37,342 bases of DNA from Kiritimatiellia bacterium (GTDB lineage: Bacteria; Verrucomicrobiota; Kiritimatiellia; RFP12; UBA3636), in contig JAEDLN010000003.1 of assembly GCA_016295275.1 (NCBI GenBank), positions 1 to 37,342 on the forward strand, read 5' to 3'. Under the pieces are notes generated by a model. That model was given only the letters and a program-made list of their open reading frames with translations. It ran no database searches and was not told the DNA's origin. The position numbers and the translations under genes were made by a program. This document shows, piece after piece, positions 19,140 to 27,317 of the stretch (its first letter is position 1; each line of letters begins with the position of its first letter).

Positions 19140-19560
19140 CCCCCGCCGCGCCCGCTCCCACGCCGCGCCATCGGCGCGGTGCGCGGCTTGGCACCCCGTA
19201 CTGCCCCCCATCGCCGTGCCTCGTTGTGCGGTCCCATGGTGCGCTCGCGCATTACCCGGGCGGCGCGATAGGGACATCGCGCCCTACCGCCATTACACCC
19301 GAACAATTCCCTCTCGCTCCCACGTCGCGCCCGCTCCCACGCTGCGGTCTCGTGGTGCGGTCCCGTTGCGGCAGGGCGAGATGATCGGCCGCCGGGCCTC
19401 CCGGCTCGCGCCGCCGCGCCTTTGCGCGGTGCGCGGCTTGGCCTCCCGTCTCGCGCCGCCGCACGCACCCCGTACCCTGCCGCATCCCGTACCCCCTCGC
19501 CGCGCACCGTTTGCACGCCCGCGCATCGTTTCCGTACATGCACCGCACGCATAAAGCCCC
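19140..19560. repeat. GC-rich modular intergenic repeat, copy B
   Basis: About 420 bp between aroK and the glycogen-binding-like gene. It holds the core palindrome at 19262-19283 (GGCGCGAT, AGGGAC, ATCGCGCC), the second hairpin at 19391-19405 (GCCGGG, CCT, CCCGGC) and an internal duplication around GCGCGGTGCGCGGCTTGGC (19174 and 19426 areas). The block 19351-19416 is nearly identical to 36913-36978 in copy C. Apparent reading frames here are compositional artefacts. Confidence 0.85.
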
Positions 19561-19580
19561 CCCGATTCCGAATGTCGCAC

Positions 19581-19614
19581 AAAAAAACACCGGACAAATC
19601 GCTTTGCCCGGTGT
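19581..19614 (-). terminator. Rho-independent terminator of the glycogen-binding-like gene
   Basis: Read on the minus strand, a 12-pair stem (ACACCGGGCAAA with TTTGTCCGGTGT, one G-U pair) encloses a GCGA tetraloop and is followed by a run of seven T. It lies 26 bases after the stop of the gene ending at 19640. Confidence 0.9.
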
Positions 19615-19639
19615 CGATTCAGAAAGGCTCGACGTCAAA

Positions 19640-20098
19640 TTAGACGCGAAGAACGCTGTTCAGCGTGCCAAGACCGTTCTGCGTCCAATCGCGATCGGGA
19701 TCCGGATCCAAAGACCACGTTCCGTTAATCACGAACTTGTACTCATAAATGCCCGGATCGAGGTTGATGGCAGCCGTGTAAACGCCACTGCCGTCTTTAT
19801 CCGTCATTTCAATCTCAGTCGGATTCCAGTTGTTGAACGAGCCGGCAAGATATACCTTGCTGCCGACAGCAGCTTGAACCGTGAGGACAACACATTCCTT
19901 CTTGGACTCTTCCTTCTTGGACTCCGCAACGGGAACGGCACACGCCTTTGCGGCAACAGCCGTCTTCCGCTTGCAGGTGGCCTTCTTGACAGAAGGAGCC
20001 GCCTTGGCGGCAGGTGCCGCTTTGTCAACCGGAGCCTTCTTGACGGAAGGGACTGCCTTGGCGGCAGATGCCGCCTTGTTCGTTTTCTTACATGCCAT
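19640..20098 (-). CDS. Lys/Ala-rich protein with C-terminal glycogen-binding (CBM48/AMPK-beta-like) domain
   Basis: The 152-residue product has two parts. Residues 1-70 are a low-complexity tail rich in Ala, Lys, Pro and Val with a repeated PSVKKA unit, similar in composition to histone-H1-like bacterial proteins. Residues about 70-150 form a carbohydrate-binding module of the CBM48/AMPK-beta type: VYLAGSFNNWNP, a bulge with MTDKDGSGVYTA, and GIYEYKFVINGTW. Such domains bind glycogen or starch. No catalytic domain is present, so it may tether something to glycogen granules or nucleic acid (inference). The ATG at 20098 was chosen because the upstream in-frame extension crosses the promoter. 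It has its own terminator. Confidence 0.8.
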   Translation of the reverse strand: MACKKTNKAASAAKAVPSVKKAPVDKAAPAAKAAPSVKKATCKRKTAVAAKACAVPVAESKKEESKKECVVLTVQAAVGSKVYLAGSFNNWNPTEIEMTDKDGSGVYTAAINLDPGIYEYKFVINGTWSLDPDPDRDWTQNGLGTLNSVLRV

Positions 20099-20172
20099 AA
20101 TGGTTTCCATCCTATCGATAACAACAAAGTCCGGCAAACGAAAATGGATCGAGTGCCCCTTGTTTGAACGAA

Positions 20173-20201
20173 ATCCTATTCCTGAAGCAGTGAAAATGCA
20201 A
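20173..20201 (-). promoter_or_regulatory. Promoter of the glycogen-binding-like gene
   Basis: On the minus strand TTGCAT (20201-20196), 17 bases, TAGGAT (20178-20173), about 75 bases before the ATG. A second candidate, TTCATA-N17-TATGAT, lies at 20256-20228 in the AT-rich stretch upstream, so two starts are possible. Confidence 0.5.
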
Positions 20202-20620
20202 GAAGTTTCTAATGCGGAATGTATTTTATCATAGGATTGATATAATTTTATATGAAGTTGTCTTATTCTTTTATCCATGCTTCATGAATTCTTTACAAAC
20301 CCGTAACATGGATAACCGCAACCTGACATCTCAGTTCATCCTGATCCTCGCGCCGTGCATGCCGATGGTGGGCTTCGTCAACTGCCGCTACTTCACGCTG
20401 CGCACCGGCGGCAAGATGTTCGTCACATTCATATTCGACAGCGGCTTCATGTGGGCCGTGTCCATATCGCTGGCGTTCGTGCTGACGCGCTTCACATCCC
20501 TGCCCATCGTCCCGCTGTATCTGATCATTCAGCTGACCGACGTGCTCAAGTGCATCCTGGGCTTCATATTCATGAAGCGGGGCAGCTGGGTCAACAACAT
20601 GCTCTCCGAATTCCGAGCAT

Positions 20621-20661
20621 CCGCCCGGCGGCCGATGAAACCGACAGCCGGGCGGCTTTTT
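20621..20661 (+). terminator. Rho-independent terminator inside the MATE-remnant frame
   Basis: A perfect 9-pair stem (CCGCCCGGC at 20621-20629 with GCCGGGCGG at 20647-20655) followed by CTTTTT. It fits the end of the MATE gene in its source genome. Confidence 0.8.
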
Positions 20662-20683
20662 GGCGGTTTTGGGCGCACTTCCC

Positions 20684-20712
20684 TTGACGGCGCCGCATAC
20701 ATGAACGATAAT
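20684..20712 (+). promoter_or_regulatory. Consensus sigma70/SigA promoter of the LURP-one-like gene
   Basis: TTGACG (20684-20689), 17-base spacer, GATAAT (20707-20712). A strong ribosome site GGAGGA (20745-20750) lies 7 bases before the TTG start at 20758. This terminator-promoter-ribosome-site order is typical of low-GC Gram-positives. Confidence 0.75.
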
Positions 20713-20757
20713 ACTGTCATCCTGGGCGGAAGCCCGGCAAGTACGGAGGAATGAAAC

Positions 20758-21228
20758 TTGAAACTGTTGTTCAAACAGCGCCTGTTTTCCTGGCTAGACA
20801 GCTACGACATCTATGACGAGGACGGCAACACCCGCTACACCGTGTAGGGCCAGCTGGCGCTGGGCCACCGGTTGCACATTCTGGACGCGCAGGGGCGGCA
20901 CGTGGGCACCGTGCAGGAGAAGCTGTTCCACTTTCTGCCCACGTTTGAGCTGTATAGTGGGGATACGTACATGGGCCGCATCCGCAAGGAGTTCACGCTG
21001 ATCTCCCCCCGGTTTACCATCGACTGCAACGGCTGGCAGATCGACGGCGAATGGCTGGAGTGGAACTACACCATCCGAAGCGCAAACGGCGACGAGGTGG
21101 CTACGGTCAGCAAGGAGCTGTTTCACATGACGGACACATACGTCATCGACGTGTATCACCCCGACGACGCACTGGGCGCGCTGATGGTGACGCTGGCCAT
21201 CGACGCGGAGAAGTGCTCGCGCGCCTGA
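20758..21228 (+). pseudogene. LURP-one-related (YxjI/DUF567) protein with in-frame TAG
   Basis: The frame begins TTG at 20758 and reads LKLLFKQRLFSWLDSYDIYD, then meets TAG at 20845-20847 (codon 30), and resumes as GQLALGHRLHIL, VGTVQEKLFHFLPTFELY and ALMVTLAIDAEKCSRA to the TGA at 21226. The family, a small tubby-like fold of unclear function widespread in Clostridia, normally has Lys at this position, so AAG to TAG is the likely change. The gene is otherwise full length, about 157 codons. Either it is a recent pseudogene, the source organism suppresses TAG, or the base is a sequencing error. It follows the MATE fragment and shares its foreign codon style. Confidence 0.85.
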
Positions 21229-21526
21229 ACCCGCCCAAAACAGAGCTGCCTCCATCGACACATATCGCCGATGATGGATAACCGCCCCCCCCAACAAACT
21301 GACACAGGCCGGTGCATTTGCCCCTGCAATGGTGCATTTCATTTCGCCGCCTCCATGGCTTATCCTCAAACGCCGAGTTCGTCTGTCAGCCGCTCCGATC
21401 GCTCCTGCCCTTGAAAACCATCCCGTCGCATGGTACATTCGCAAAATCAAAAGTTCTCACCTTTGCGTATGCGCAAAAGGAACGTCAATCTGCGGAATCG
21501 ACACTATCTTTTTTTTTCTCCATACC
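21229..21526. other. Right border of the foreign segment and sda leader
   Basis: No gene is seen. A run of eight C near 21284-21292 and a repeated GGTGCATTT (near 21311 and 21328) lie where foreign-style sequence gives way to host-style sequence, so the join is probably here. The serine ammonia-lyase promoter follows at 21411. Confidence 0.5.
21411..21439 (+). promoter_or_regulatory. Promoter of the L-serine ammonia-lyase gene
   Basis: TTGAAA (21411-21416), 17 bases, TACATT (21434-21439). Transcription would begin near 21446, leaving a leader of about 80 bases that ends in a T-rich tract before the ATG at 21527. Confidence 0.6.
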
Positions 21527-22759
21527 ATGGACTCCATCATCAACCTTTTCAAGATTGGACTGGGCCCCTCTAGCTCGCACACCATGGGTCCGATGCGCGC
21601 CGCCAGACAGTTCCTCCGAAACTGCCGGGCATCTCGCTATCAGGTCACACTCTACGGATCCCTTGCAGCGACCGGAAAAGGCCATATGACCGACAAGGCG
21701 ATCTATGACGTTCTGGGAAAAGAGAAAACCGAAATTCTCTGGCAACCGGAGGTATTCCTTCCATACCATCCAAACGGAATGAAGTTCGTGGGATTCGATG
21801 AAACGGGCATAGAGCAGAAGTCCTGGACGGTCTATAGCGTCGGCGGCGGCTTTCTCAGCGACGGACTGCACTCCGGAACGGAAGAAACCGTATCGCCCTA
21901 TCCCTATGGCACAATGCGGGAAATTCTGCAGTGGTGCGATGAAACCGGTTGCTCCCTTTGGGAATACGTCTGGAGATTCGAAGGGGAAAAGGCGCAAGAA
22001 CATTTGGCAAATGTCTGGAAGGTCATGAAAGAATCGGTCCAACGCGGTCTCGAAACCGAAGGCGTCCTTCCCGGAACGCTCGCGCTTCAGCGAAAGGCCG
22101 CCGCCTGCTTCCTGCGCGCACGTACCTTGCGTACGAATTTGCAGAAACGAGGCGAACTCTTTGCATACGCCTTGGCAGTCGCCGAAGAAAATGCCGCATC
22201 TTCCGGCCCCATCGTTACAGCCCCGACATGCGGTAGCGCGGGGGTCCTTCCGGCCGTACTCTATTCGTTCTGGAAATCGGCAGAAGCCGAAGAACCGCGG
22301 ATTATCCGGGCGCTTGCAACCGCAGGCCTCGTTGGATTGAGTGCGAAAGAAAACGGTTCCATCTCCGGAGCCGAAGTCGGTTGCCAAGGCGAAATCGGAG
22401 TCGCGTGCGCAATGGCGGCGGCAGCCGCTTGCCAAATGGACGGCGGCTCTCCGCATCAAATCGAATACGCCGCCGAAATGGGACTCGAACACCATCTCGG
22501 ACTTACATGCGACCCCGTTTGCGGGCTTGTGCAGATTCCTTGCATCGAGCGCAATGCATTCGCCGCAGCGCGCGCAATCGACGCCGGTCTGTATGCGGGC
22601 CTGACCGATGGGCATCATCGGATTTCATTTGACAAGGTCGTGAAAACCATGCTCGAAACCGGGCATGACCTTCCCTCCCTCTACAAGGAAACCTCAACCG
22701 GCGGTCTTGCACGCGACGACGCCTCGAAGCCGCATCCGGCTGACGGATTTCCCCGCTAA
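21527..22759 (+). CDS. sdaA: L-serine ammonia-lyase (iron-sulfur type)
   Basis: The enzyme deaminates L-serine to pyruvate and ammonia with a [4Fe-4S] cluster. The 410-residue single-chain form contains both parts: the N-terminal beta domain with GLGPSSSHTMGPMRAA, and the alpha domain with APTCGSAGVLPAVL and CDPVCGLVQIPCIERNA, whose three Cys bind the cluster. NGSISGAEVGCQGEIG is also conserved. Length is slightly below the usual 450. The ATG at 21527 starts directly at the family's first motif (MDSIINLFKIGLGPSSSH); the upstream extension is not homologous. The stop overlaps that of the convergent ATPase gene by four bases. Confidence 0.93.
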   Translation: MDSIINLFKIGLGPSSSHTMGPMRAARQFLRNCRASRYQVTLYGSLAATGKGHMTDKAIYDVLGKEKTEILWQPEVFLPYHPNGMKFVGFDETGIEQKSWTVYSVGGGFLSDGLHSGTEETVSPYPYGTMREILQWCDETGCSLWEYVWRFEGEKAQEHLANVWKVMKESVQRGLETEGVLPGTLALQRKAAACFLRARTLRTNLQKRGELFAYALAVAEENAASSGPIVTAPTCGSAGVLPAVLYSFWKSAEAEEPRIIRALATAGLVGLSAKENGSISGAEVGCQGEIGVACAMAAAAACQMDGGSPHQIEYAAEMGLEHHLGLTCDPVCGLVQIPCIERNAFAAARAIDAGLYAGLTDGHHRISFDKVVKTMLETGHDLPSLYKETSTGGLARDDASKPHPADGFPR

Positions 22760-24423
22760 TCGGCCGGTTTCGCCAACGTTCCAAGCGCGGTCACAATCTC
22801 CGCAGGTGTCGTGACGCCCGCCCGCAACTTTTCAATCGCGTCCGACGCCATGTCGCAGAATAGCCTGTTCCGGATTGCGATATCCCGCAAATCCGCCGCA
22901 GACGGCGTCCCGTCATGAATCGCTTCCGACACGCTCCCGCGACAGGCGAGAAGTTCGAAAATGCCAATGCGGCCGCAATAGCCTTCCAGACAATGCGCGC
23001 AGCCATGCACCCGTTGAATCGTATCGCAAGCGGCATGGCGCGCCACCTCCGCCTCCGCTGCCGACAAGTCGGTTGCCGCCATCCGCGAAATGCGCTCCGA
23101 ACACTGCGGGCAAACGCGCCGAACCAAACGCTGCGACAAAACGCCGCGCAGACAGGAGGAGAGCAAAAACGGCTCGATTCCCATGTCGAGAAACCGTGGC
23201 ACGGCCGATGGTGCGTCGTTCGTGTGCAACGTTGTGAAAACAAGATGCCCCGTAAGCGCGGCTCGAACGGCAATTTCCGCCGTCTCCGAATCGCGTATCT
23301 CGCCGACCAAGACAACATCCGGATCCTGACGCAGAATCGTGCGAAGCCCGGCCGCAAAGGTCAGGCCGATCTTTGGTTTGACTTGAATCTGGGCAATCCG
23401 GTCAAGCCGATATTCAATCGGGTCCTCGATCGTCATGATGTTGCGGTGATCCGCATCCAGCGTTCGAAGAGCCGAATAGAGCGTAGTCGTTTTTCCGGAT
23501 CCCGTTGGACCCGAAACGACGACAATGCCGTTCGGCAATCCAAGCATCTCGGAAAATTCCTTGAATACCCGACCCGTCATGCCAAGCTCGCTCAACGGCA
23601 AAAGAGAATCGTCCCGTTGCAACAACCGCAATACGACGCGCTCGCCGCCCGCAACGGGAATCGTCGATACGCGCAAATCGATTGCGCGATCGCCAATATG
23701 CACTTGCGCCATTCCGTCTTGCGGCAAACGATGCTCGGCAATATCCATGGCCGCCATCACTTTGATGCGCGAGACAAGCTGCTCCGTCAACCCGGCAGGG
23801 GGAGACAATTGCTCGTAAAGTCGTCCGGAAATGCGAAATCTCAACCGGGCGTTTCCGCCATCCATGGGCTCCAAGTGAATGTCCGAAGCCCCGCGCCGGA
23901 CCGCTTCCAATAAGGCATTGTTCCAAAAACGCGATGCCGGTTCGCTCGTCTCAACCAACAAATCGATTTCCGACGCCCCTTTTCCCGCCTGCAGGCCTCC
24001 ACGTATGCCCGACGGTTCCGCCGCCTGCGGCACTTGGAAATCGAAAACCGCAGACGTCCCCGCCCTGCGGCGTTCGTCAGGACGCTCGGACGGCTCCGGC
24101 CCCGTATGCCCGCTTTGCGTATTCTTGCCGGCGTAATAGGCGGCGTCAATCGCCGCCAAAATGGTTTCCCGTTCCGCAAACGCCGGCTGAAACTCCACCC
24201 CCGTCGCTACCGAGGCTTGCTGCAAGCTCGACAACCCTTCCGGACCGCTCATGAGTAGCGTGGGAACACCATCCAGCCGAATCGGCAAGACGCATTGCTC
24301 CCGAACCCATGTGACCGGAATCGTTTCAATGAGCGAAGCGTCGAACACCCCGGGGTCAACCGTTTTCAAATGCGCAACGCCATACTCGTCGGCCCACTGC
24401 GCCAATAAAGAATCATCTGACAT
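22756..24423 (-). CDS. GspE/PilB-type secretion or pilus assembly ATPase
   Basis: This hexameric cytoplasmic ATPase powers type II secretion or type IV pilus extension. The 555-residue product has a degenerate N-terminal MshEN-like region (1-95), then the N2 domain (SDIHLEPMDGG, about 180-190), Walker A GPTGSGKTT (305-313), Asp box TIEDPIEY (331-338), Walker B RQDPDVVLVGEIRD (about 365-378), the His box TGHLVFTTLHTND, and a zinc module with CPQC (438-441) and CAHC (475-478). PilT lacks such a zinc site, so a GspE/PilB role fits. No inner-membrane partner, prepilin or secretin gene is in the window. It starts 15 bases after the YfhO-like gene, behind a GGGGGAG ribosome site. Confidence 0.9.
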   Translation of the reverse strand: MSDDSLLAQWADEYGVAHLKTVDPGVFDASLIETIPVTWVREQCVLPIRLDGVPTLLMSGPEGLSSLQQASVATGVEFQPAFAERETILAAIDAAYYAGKNTQSGHTGPEPSERPDERRRAGTSAVFDFQVPQAAEPSGIRGGLQAGKGASEIDLLVETSEPASRFWNNALLEAVRRGASDIHLEPMDGGNARLRFRISGRLYEQLSPPAGLTEQLVSRIKVMAAMDIAEHRLPQDGMAQVHIGDRAIDLRVSTIPVAGGERVVLRLLQRDDSLLPLSELGMTGRVFKEFSEMLGLPNGIVVVSGPTGSGKTTTLYSALRTLDADHRNIMTIEDPIEYRLDRIAQIQVKPKIGLTFAAGLRTILRQDPDVVLVGEIRDSETAEIAVRAALTGHLVFTTLHTNDAPSAVPRFLDMGIEPFLLSSCLRGVLSQRLVRRVCPQCSERISRMAATDLSAAEAEVARHAACDTIQRVHGCAHCLEGYCGRIGIFELLACRGSVSEAIHDGTPSAADLRDIAIRNRLFCDMASDAIEKLRAGVTTPAEIVTALGTLAKPAD

Positions 24424-24438
24424 GAATGGACTCCCCCG

Positions 24439-27081
24439 TTATTTCCCGAGCTCCGGCAAATCCTTGCGACGGCACCAAAACACCAATGCGGAAATCGTCA
24501 ACATGACGCCGCATAACGATAGGCAAAACGCTCCAAATCGCCAATGCGCCTGCAAGACAACGCGCACCTTCCCCTGCGGAACCGGAACCGCCGTATACAA
24601 ACCGTTCGCACGAACCGGATCGACTCGTTCGCCATTTACTGTTGCATCCAGTTTCTTGAGATGCCGAAGCGAATTCTCGCGGAAAACGAAATAGCCGGGA
24701 GCCGCTGCGTCCGCCTCCGCAATCGCACGGACTCCGCCGCCTTCAGCCGGCGTTTCGATCCATTTAGCAGGCTGCATCTCTTTTGAAACCGGATTCCGCA
24801 TCGCTTCGGGAATCTCCGCTTCGACCAATACCATGCGCCAGGGATCGAAATCCTTCTCGCGAAAGGCCTTTGCAACCGCCTCCGGATCCGAACCGATACG
24901 CTTCGCAGAATAGTAGACGCCTATGGAAGGCGGAATGTTTTTCGGGCGCAAAAGCGCCAACTGGGCTCGTTTCAAATCCTTCGCAGGAACAACCCGAGCC
25001 GGACCGGAATCGATCTTGCCGCTCTGATTGGACAACGGCGGCGCCAAATCGTAGAGCCCGATCGCTTCGACCTTTCCGGTTTTCAGGAGCATGCGAGCCG
25101 TTTCCATCTGCGAAAAAACGCCTTGCACGCCCCAAAACGCCCAGGCACGGGTCATTCCGTCCAAATCGACGGAAAACAGTTTCCATGTGTAGCTTTCCGG
25201 CTTTTCCGTCGTCCACGGATCGGCACACGCGATCCCATTGACGGGAAATGCCGAAAAGGGCGTGTATTCTGGAGGCGGCAAAATCGATCCGGTCGCCGGA
25301 AAATACGAGTACGCCAATCCGTCTGTTTTCCCTTCTTGATGCTTCCGGAAATCCTCAACCGCCGGATTGGCGGAAAAGGCCGCGCGAAGATCGTAGCCCC
25401 GGACATATCGGGAGGCATTCTCACACAAATCCGCACATCCGACGACCGCCAAAAGAAGGCAGACGATCCGCGCCAGCCGCGTCGACGGCAGACGCGCCCC
25501 AACGGGGAAACTGCACAACCCGATCCCAACCGCCGTGGCGGCCAAAAGCCAGGCACCGCGGAAAATGGCATCGCTGAATCGGTTTTTAAAGGCCAGCGAA
25601 ATCGCCCGATCGGTTTCCGCCGATCCCGTCAAAAGCCCCAGACCTTTCCACTCCTCCTGATGGGCTGCAACATTGAACTGCAAGGCGGCAACTACCAAGA
25701 CAAGCACAATCGCACAAAGCGAAAAAACCGTTCCTTTGGCAACCGTCTTGCGCAACGGCTCAACGTCGCTCCCGCCTTTCGAATACTGCAAAAGCCGCGA
25801 AACGCCAAAAGCCGACAATACGGCAACCGAAAACTCCGTCAAATGGAGAAACTTGACCGGCGCGCGAATCATGTCAAACAACGGAAGACTGTACAGAAGA
25901 CGGTAAACCGGCGTGTAGCGCCCCATGGCAAACAGTACGCACAAAACCGCCGAACATCCCCAAAAAAGAATCAGGCGATTCGCATCCGTTTCCGCCGCCG
26001 AAACCGGATATCGCTTCTTGCCGATCGTCGGAACGAGAGCCGATACGAGCGCATACAACGCCAAGGCGCAAGGAACCGCTCCCAAATACAGCGAATGCTG
26101 ACGGAAATTGCCGAATCCGCGTTTCGTTTTCTCCCAGCCTTCGCTGCGCCCCAGGCGCCCCCAATACGGACCGTTCGGATTCCCGCTGTCCAATCCGCGC
26201 AACCCGGGTGCCACAAACTCCAAACAAGCCTCCGGCGGCAAACTCCAATTGGTCGCAAAAATCCATTTCGCTCGCTTTTGTTCCGCTTCCGAGTCCTTCT
26301 CATTTTCTCCTTCCGCCTGCCGGTCGGCCGAAACAACCGCCTCTCCTTTCGAAATCTGCTCCATGCGCCCCGGCAGAACATCCGTCAGGAGATGCTCGAT
26401 CGTCCCCCGAGAAAAGAACCCGAAACAGATTCCGCCGGCAAGAGCCCCGAGCAGCCAGCGCACCCACCGCTGCCGCAAATACGGCTTCTTTCCGTCCCGG
26501 ACCAAGATGAAAAAACGGACCAGCGTGTACGCCGCCGCAAGCCCTAACGCCAAAACCATGCCGTCAGGCTGCGCGGAAAGCCCGCACGCCACACACACCG
26601 TCAATAAAACAAAGGCCTCCAAATGCGGTTTTCGCAAGATTCGCTCCAAACAGGCAAACATGAATACCGCATACGGTTGCATTTCAAATACGCCGACATG
26701 CCCCGCATTGAAGAGCGTGAACAAATACCCCGAAAAAGCGAAAAAAACGCCGCCGCAACAACTCGCCGCAACCGAAAGCCCTACGACGCGCAGATAACAG
26801 CCGACGGCAATCGCCGCCAAACTCGAACTGAGCAGATAGGTCAACTTGTTCCAAAGCATCGATGGCACGAGAATCTGAAGGATTGCATCGTGGTCCAATA
26901 CGCTCGATCCGTTGAGCATCCACTTTGCAAGCCGCCTTTTGAAACCCGGTTGCGTCCAATCGACAGGCGCATCGGGCGCCTGCAACAGCGTATCGGCAGA
27001 CAAAACCGGCGAGAACACACACAGCCCCAATGCAAAAACGCCCAAAAACAAGAAAAGAGGCCAATATTTCCGAAGTGACAT
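24439..27081 (-). CDS. Large polytopic membrane protein, YfhO-like
   Basis: The 880-residue product has an N-terminal signal-anchor helix (YWPLFLFLGVFALGLCVF) and many further hydrophobic helices up to about residue 580, then a soluble region of roughly 270 residues and one last helix before the C-terminus (FCLSLCGVMLTISALVFW). This layout and segments such as GGVFFAFSGYLFTLFNAGH fit YfhO/GT-C-like membrane proteins, which include lipid-linked-sugar glycosyltransferases, but no catalytic motif is certain. The ATG at 27081 was preferred to the TTG nine bases upstream. It is co-transcribed with the GspE/PilB ATPase; the link between them is unclear. Confidence 0.75.
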   Translation of the reverse strand: MSLRKYWPLFLFLGVFALGLCVFSPVLSADTLLQAPDAPVDWTQPGFKRRLAKWMLNGSSVLDHDAILQILVPSMLWNKLTYLLSSSLAAIAVGCYLRVVGLSVAASCCGGVFFAFSGYLFTLFNAGHVGVFEMQPYAVFMFACLERILRKPHLEAFVLLTVCVACGLSAQPDGMVLALGLAAAYTLVRFFILVRDGKKPYLRQRWVRWLLGALAGGICFGFFSRGTIEHLLTDVLPGRMEQISKGEAVVSADRQAEGENEKDSEAEQKRAKWIFATNWSLPPEACLEFVAPGLRGLDSGNPNGPYWGRLGRSEGWEKTKRGFGNFRQHSLYLGAVPCALALYALVSALVPTIGKKRYPVSAAETDANRLILFWGCSAVLCVLFAMGRYTPVYRLLYSLPLFDMIRAPVKFLHLTEFSVAVLSAFGVSRLLQYSKGGSDVEPLRKTVAKGTVFSLCAIVLVLVVAALQFNVAAHQEEWKGLGLLTGSAETDRAISLAFKNRFSDAIFRGAWLLAATAVGIGLCSFPVGARLPSTRLARIVCLLLAVVGCADLCENASRYVRGYDLRAAFSANPAVEDFRKHQEGKTDGLAYSYFPATGSILPPPEYTPFSAFPVNGIACADPWTTEKPESYTWKLFSVDLDGMTRAWAFWGVQGVFSQMETARMLLKTGKVEAIGLYDLAPPLSNQSGKIDSGPARVVPAKDLKRAQLALLRPKNIPPSIGVYYSAKRIGSDPEAVAKAFREKDFDPWRMVLVEAEIPEAMRNPVSKEMQPAKWIETPAEGGGVRAIAEADAAAPGYFVFRENSLRHLKKLDATVNGERVDPVRANGLYTAVPVPQGKVRVVLQAHWRFGAFCLSLCGVMLTISALVFWCRRKDLPELGK

Positions 27082-27228
27082 GACAAACAAAAAGGCAAAA
27101 CCATGAACCGCAAAACCTTCCTATGCACGGAAGATCATACCTTCCCAAGTTTATCAAACCGCCATACGCAAGGCAAATCTCCCCCCACGCCACGCCACCG
27201 CTCCCGCACACGCGCTTTTTCACGGGGG

Positions 27229-27257
27229 TTTACCCGAAAGTCGAAAATCGGTAGGAT
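27229..27257 (+). promoter_or_regulatory. Promoter of the parE-parC operon
   Basis: TTTACC (27229-27234), 17 bases, TAGGAT (27252-27257), about 54 bases before the parE ATG. The -10 and its surroundings (GGTAGGATTGG) match the -10 region of the Nudix gene at 36749 on the other strand. The rest of 27082-27317, a divergent intergenic region, holds no clear gene. Confidence 0.5.
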
Positions 27258-27317
27258 TGGGGGGTTCATTATTCACGTAAAGAGAAATTTCGGTACGGTG
27301 CCGAATGCGGAGTATCT

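Larger units (their letters stand above)
20308..20754 (+). pseudogene. MATE-family transporter, C-terminal fragment
   Basis: Only the last quarter of a multidrug/toxin-extrusion (MATE) transporter is left. Residues such as YFTLRTGGKMFVTFIFDS, FVLTRFTSLPIVPLYLI and GFIFMKRGSWVNNML match the C-terminal helices. The N-terminal 300 or so residues are missing. The frame then runs on through a rho-independent terminator at 20621-20661, where no coding is expected, so the original stop has been lost. Codon choice (many CTG, CAG, GGC) differs from the flanking genes, which suggests transfer from a Firmicute or a chimeric assembly. Confidence 0.8.

Noticed and set aside
19100..19560. Several overlapping Arg/Pro-rich frames and a possible CRISPR-like repeat array
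   Set aside because: The frames follow the GC-rich repeat modules. Repeat units are irregular in length and spacing, with no constant-length spacers, so this is not a CRISPR array.
25123..26547. 474-codon plus-strand frame
   Set aside because: It lies antisense to the YfhO-like gene and is Arg/Gln/Pro-rich with no family features.
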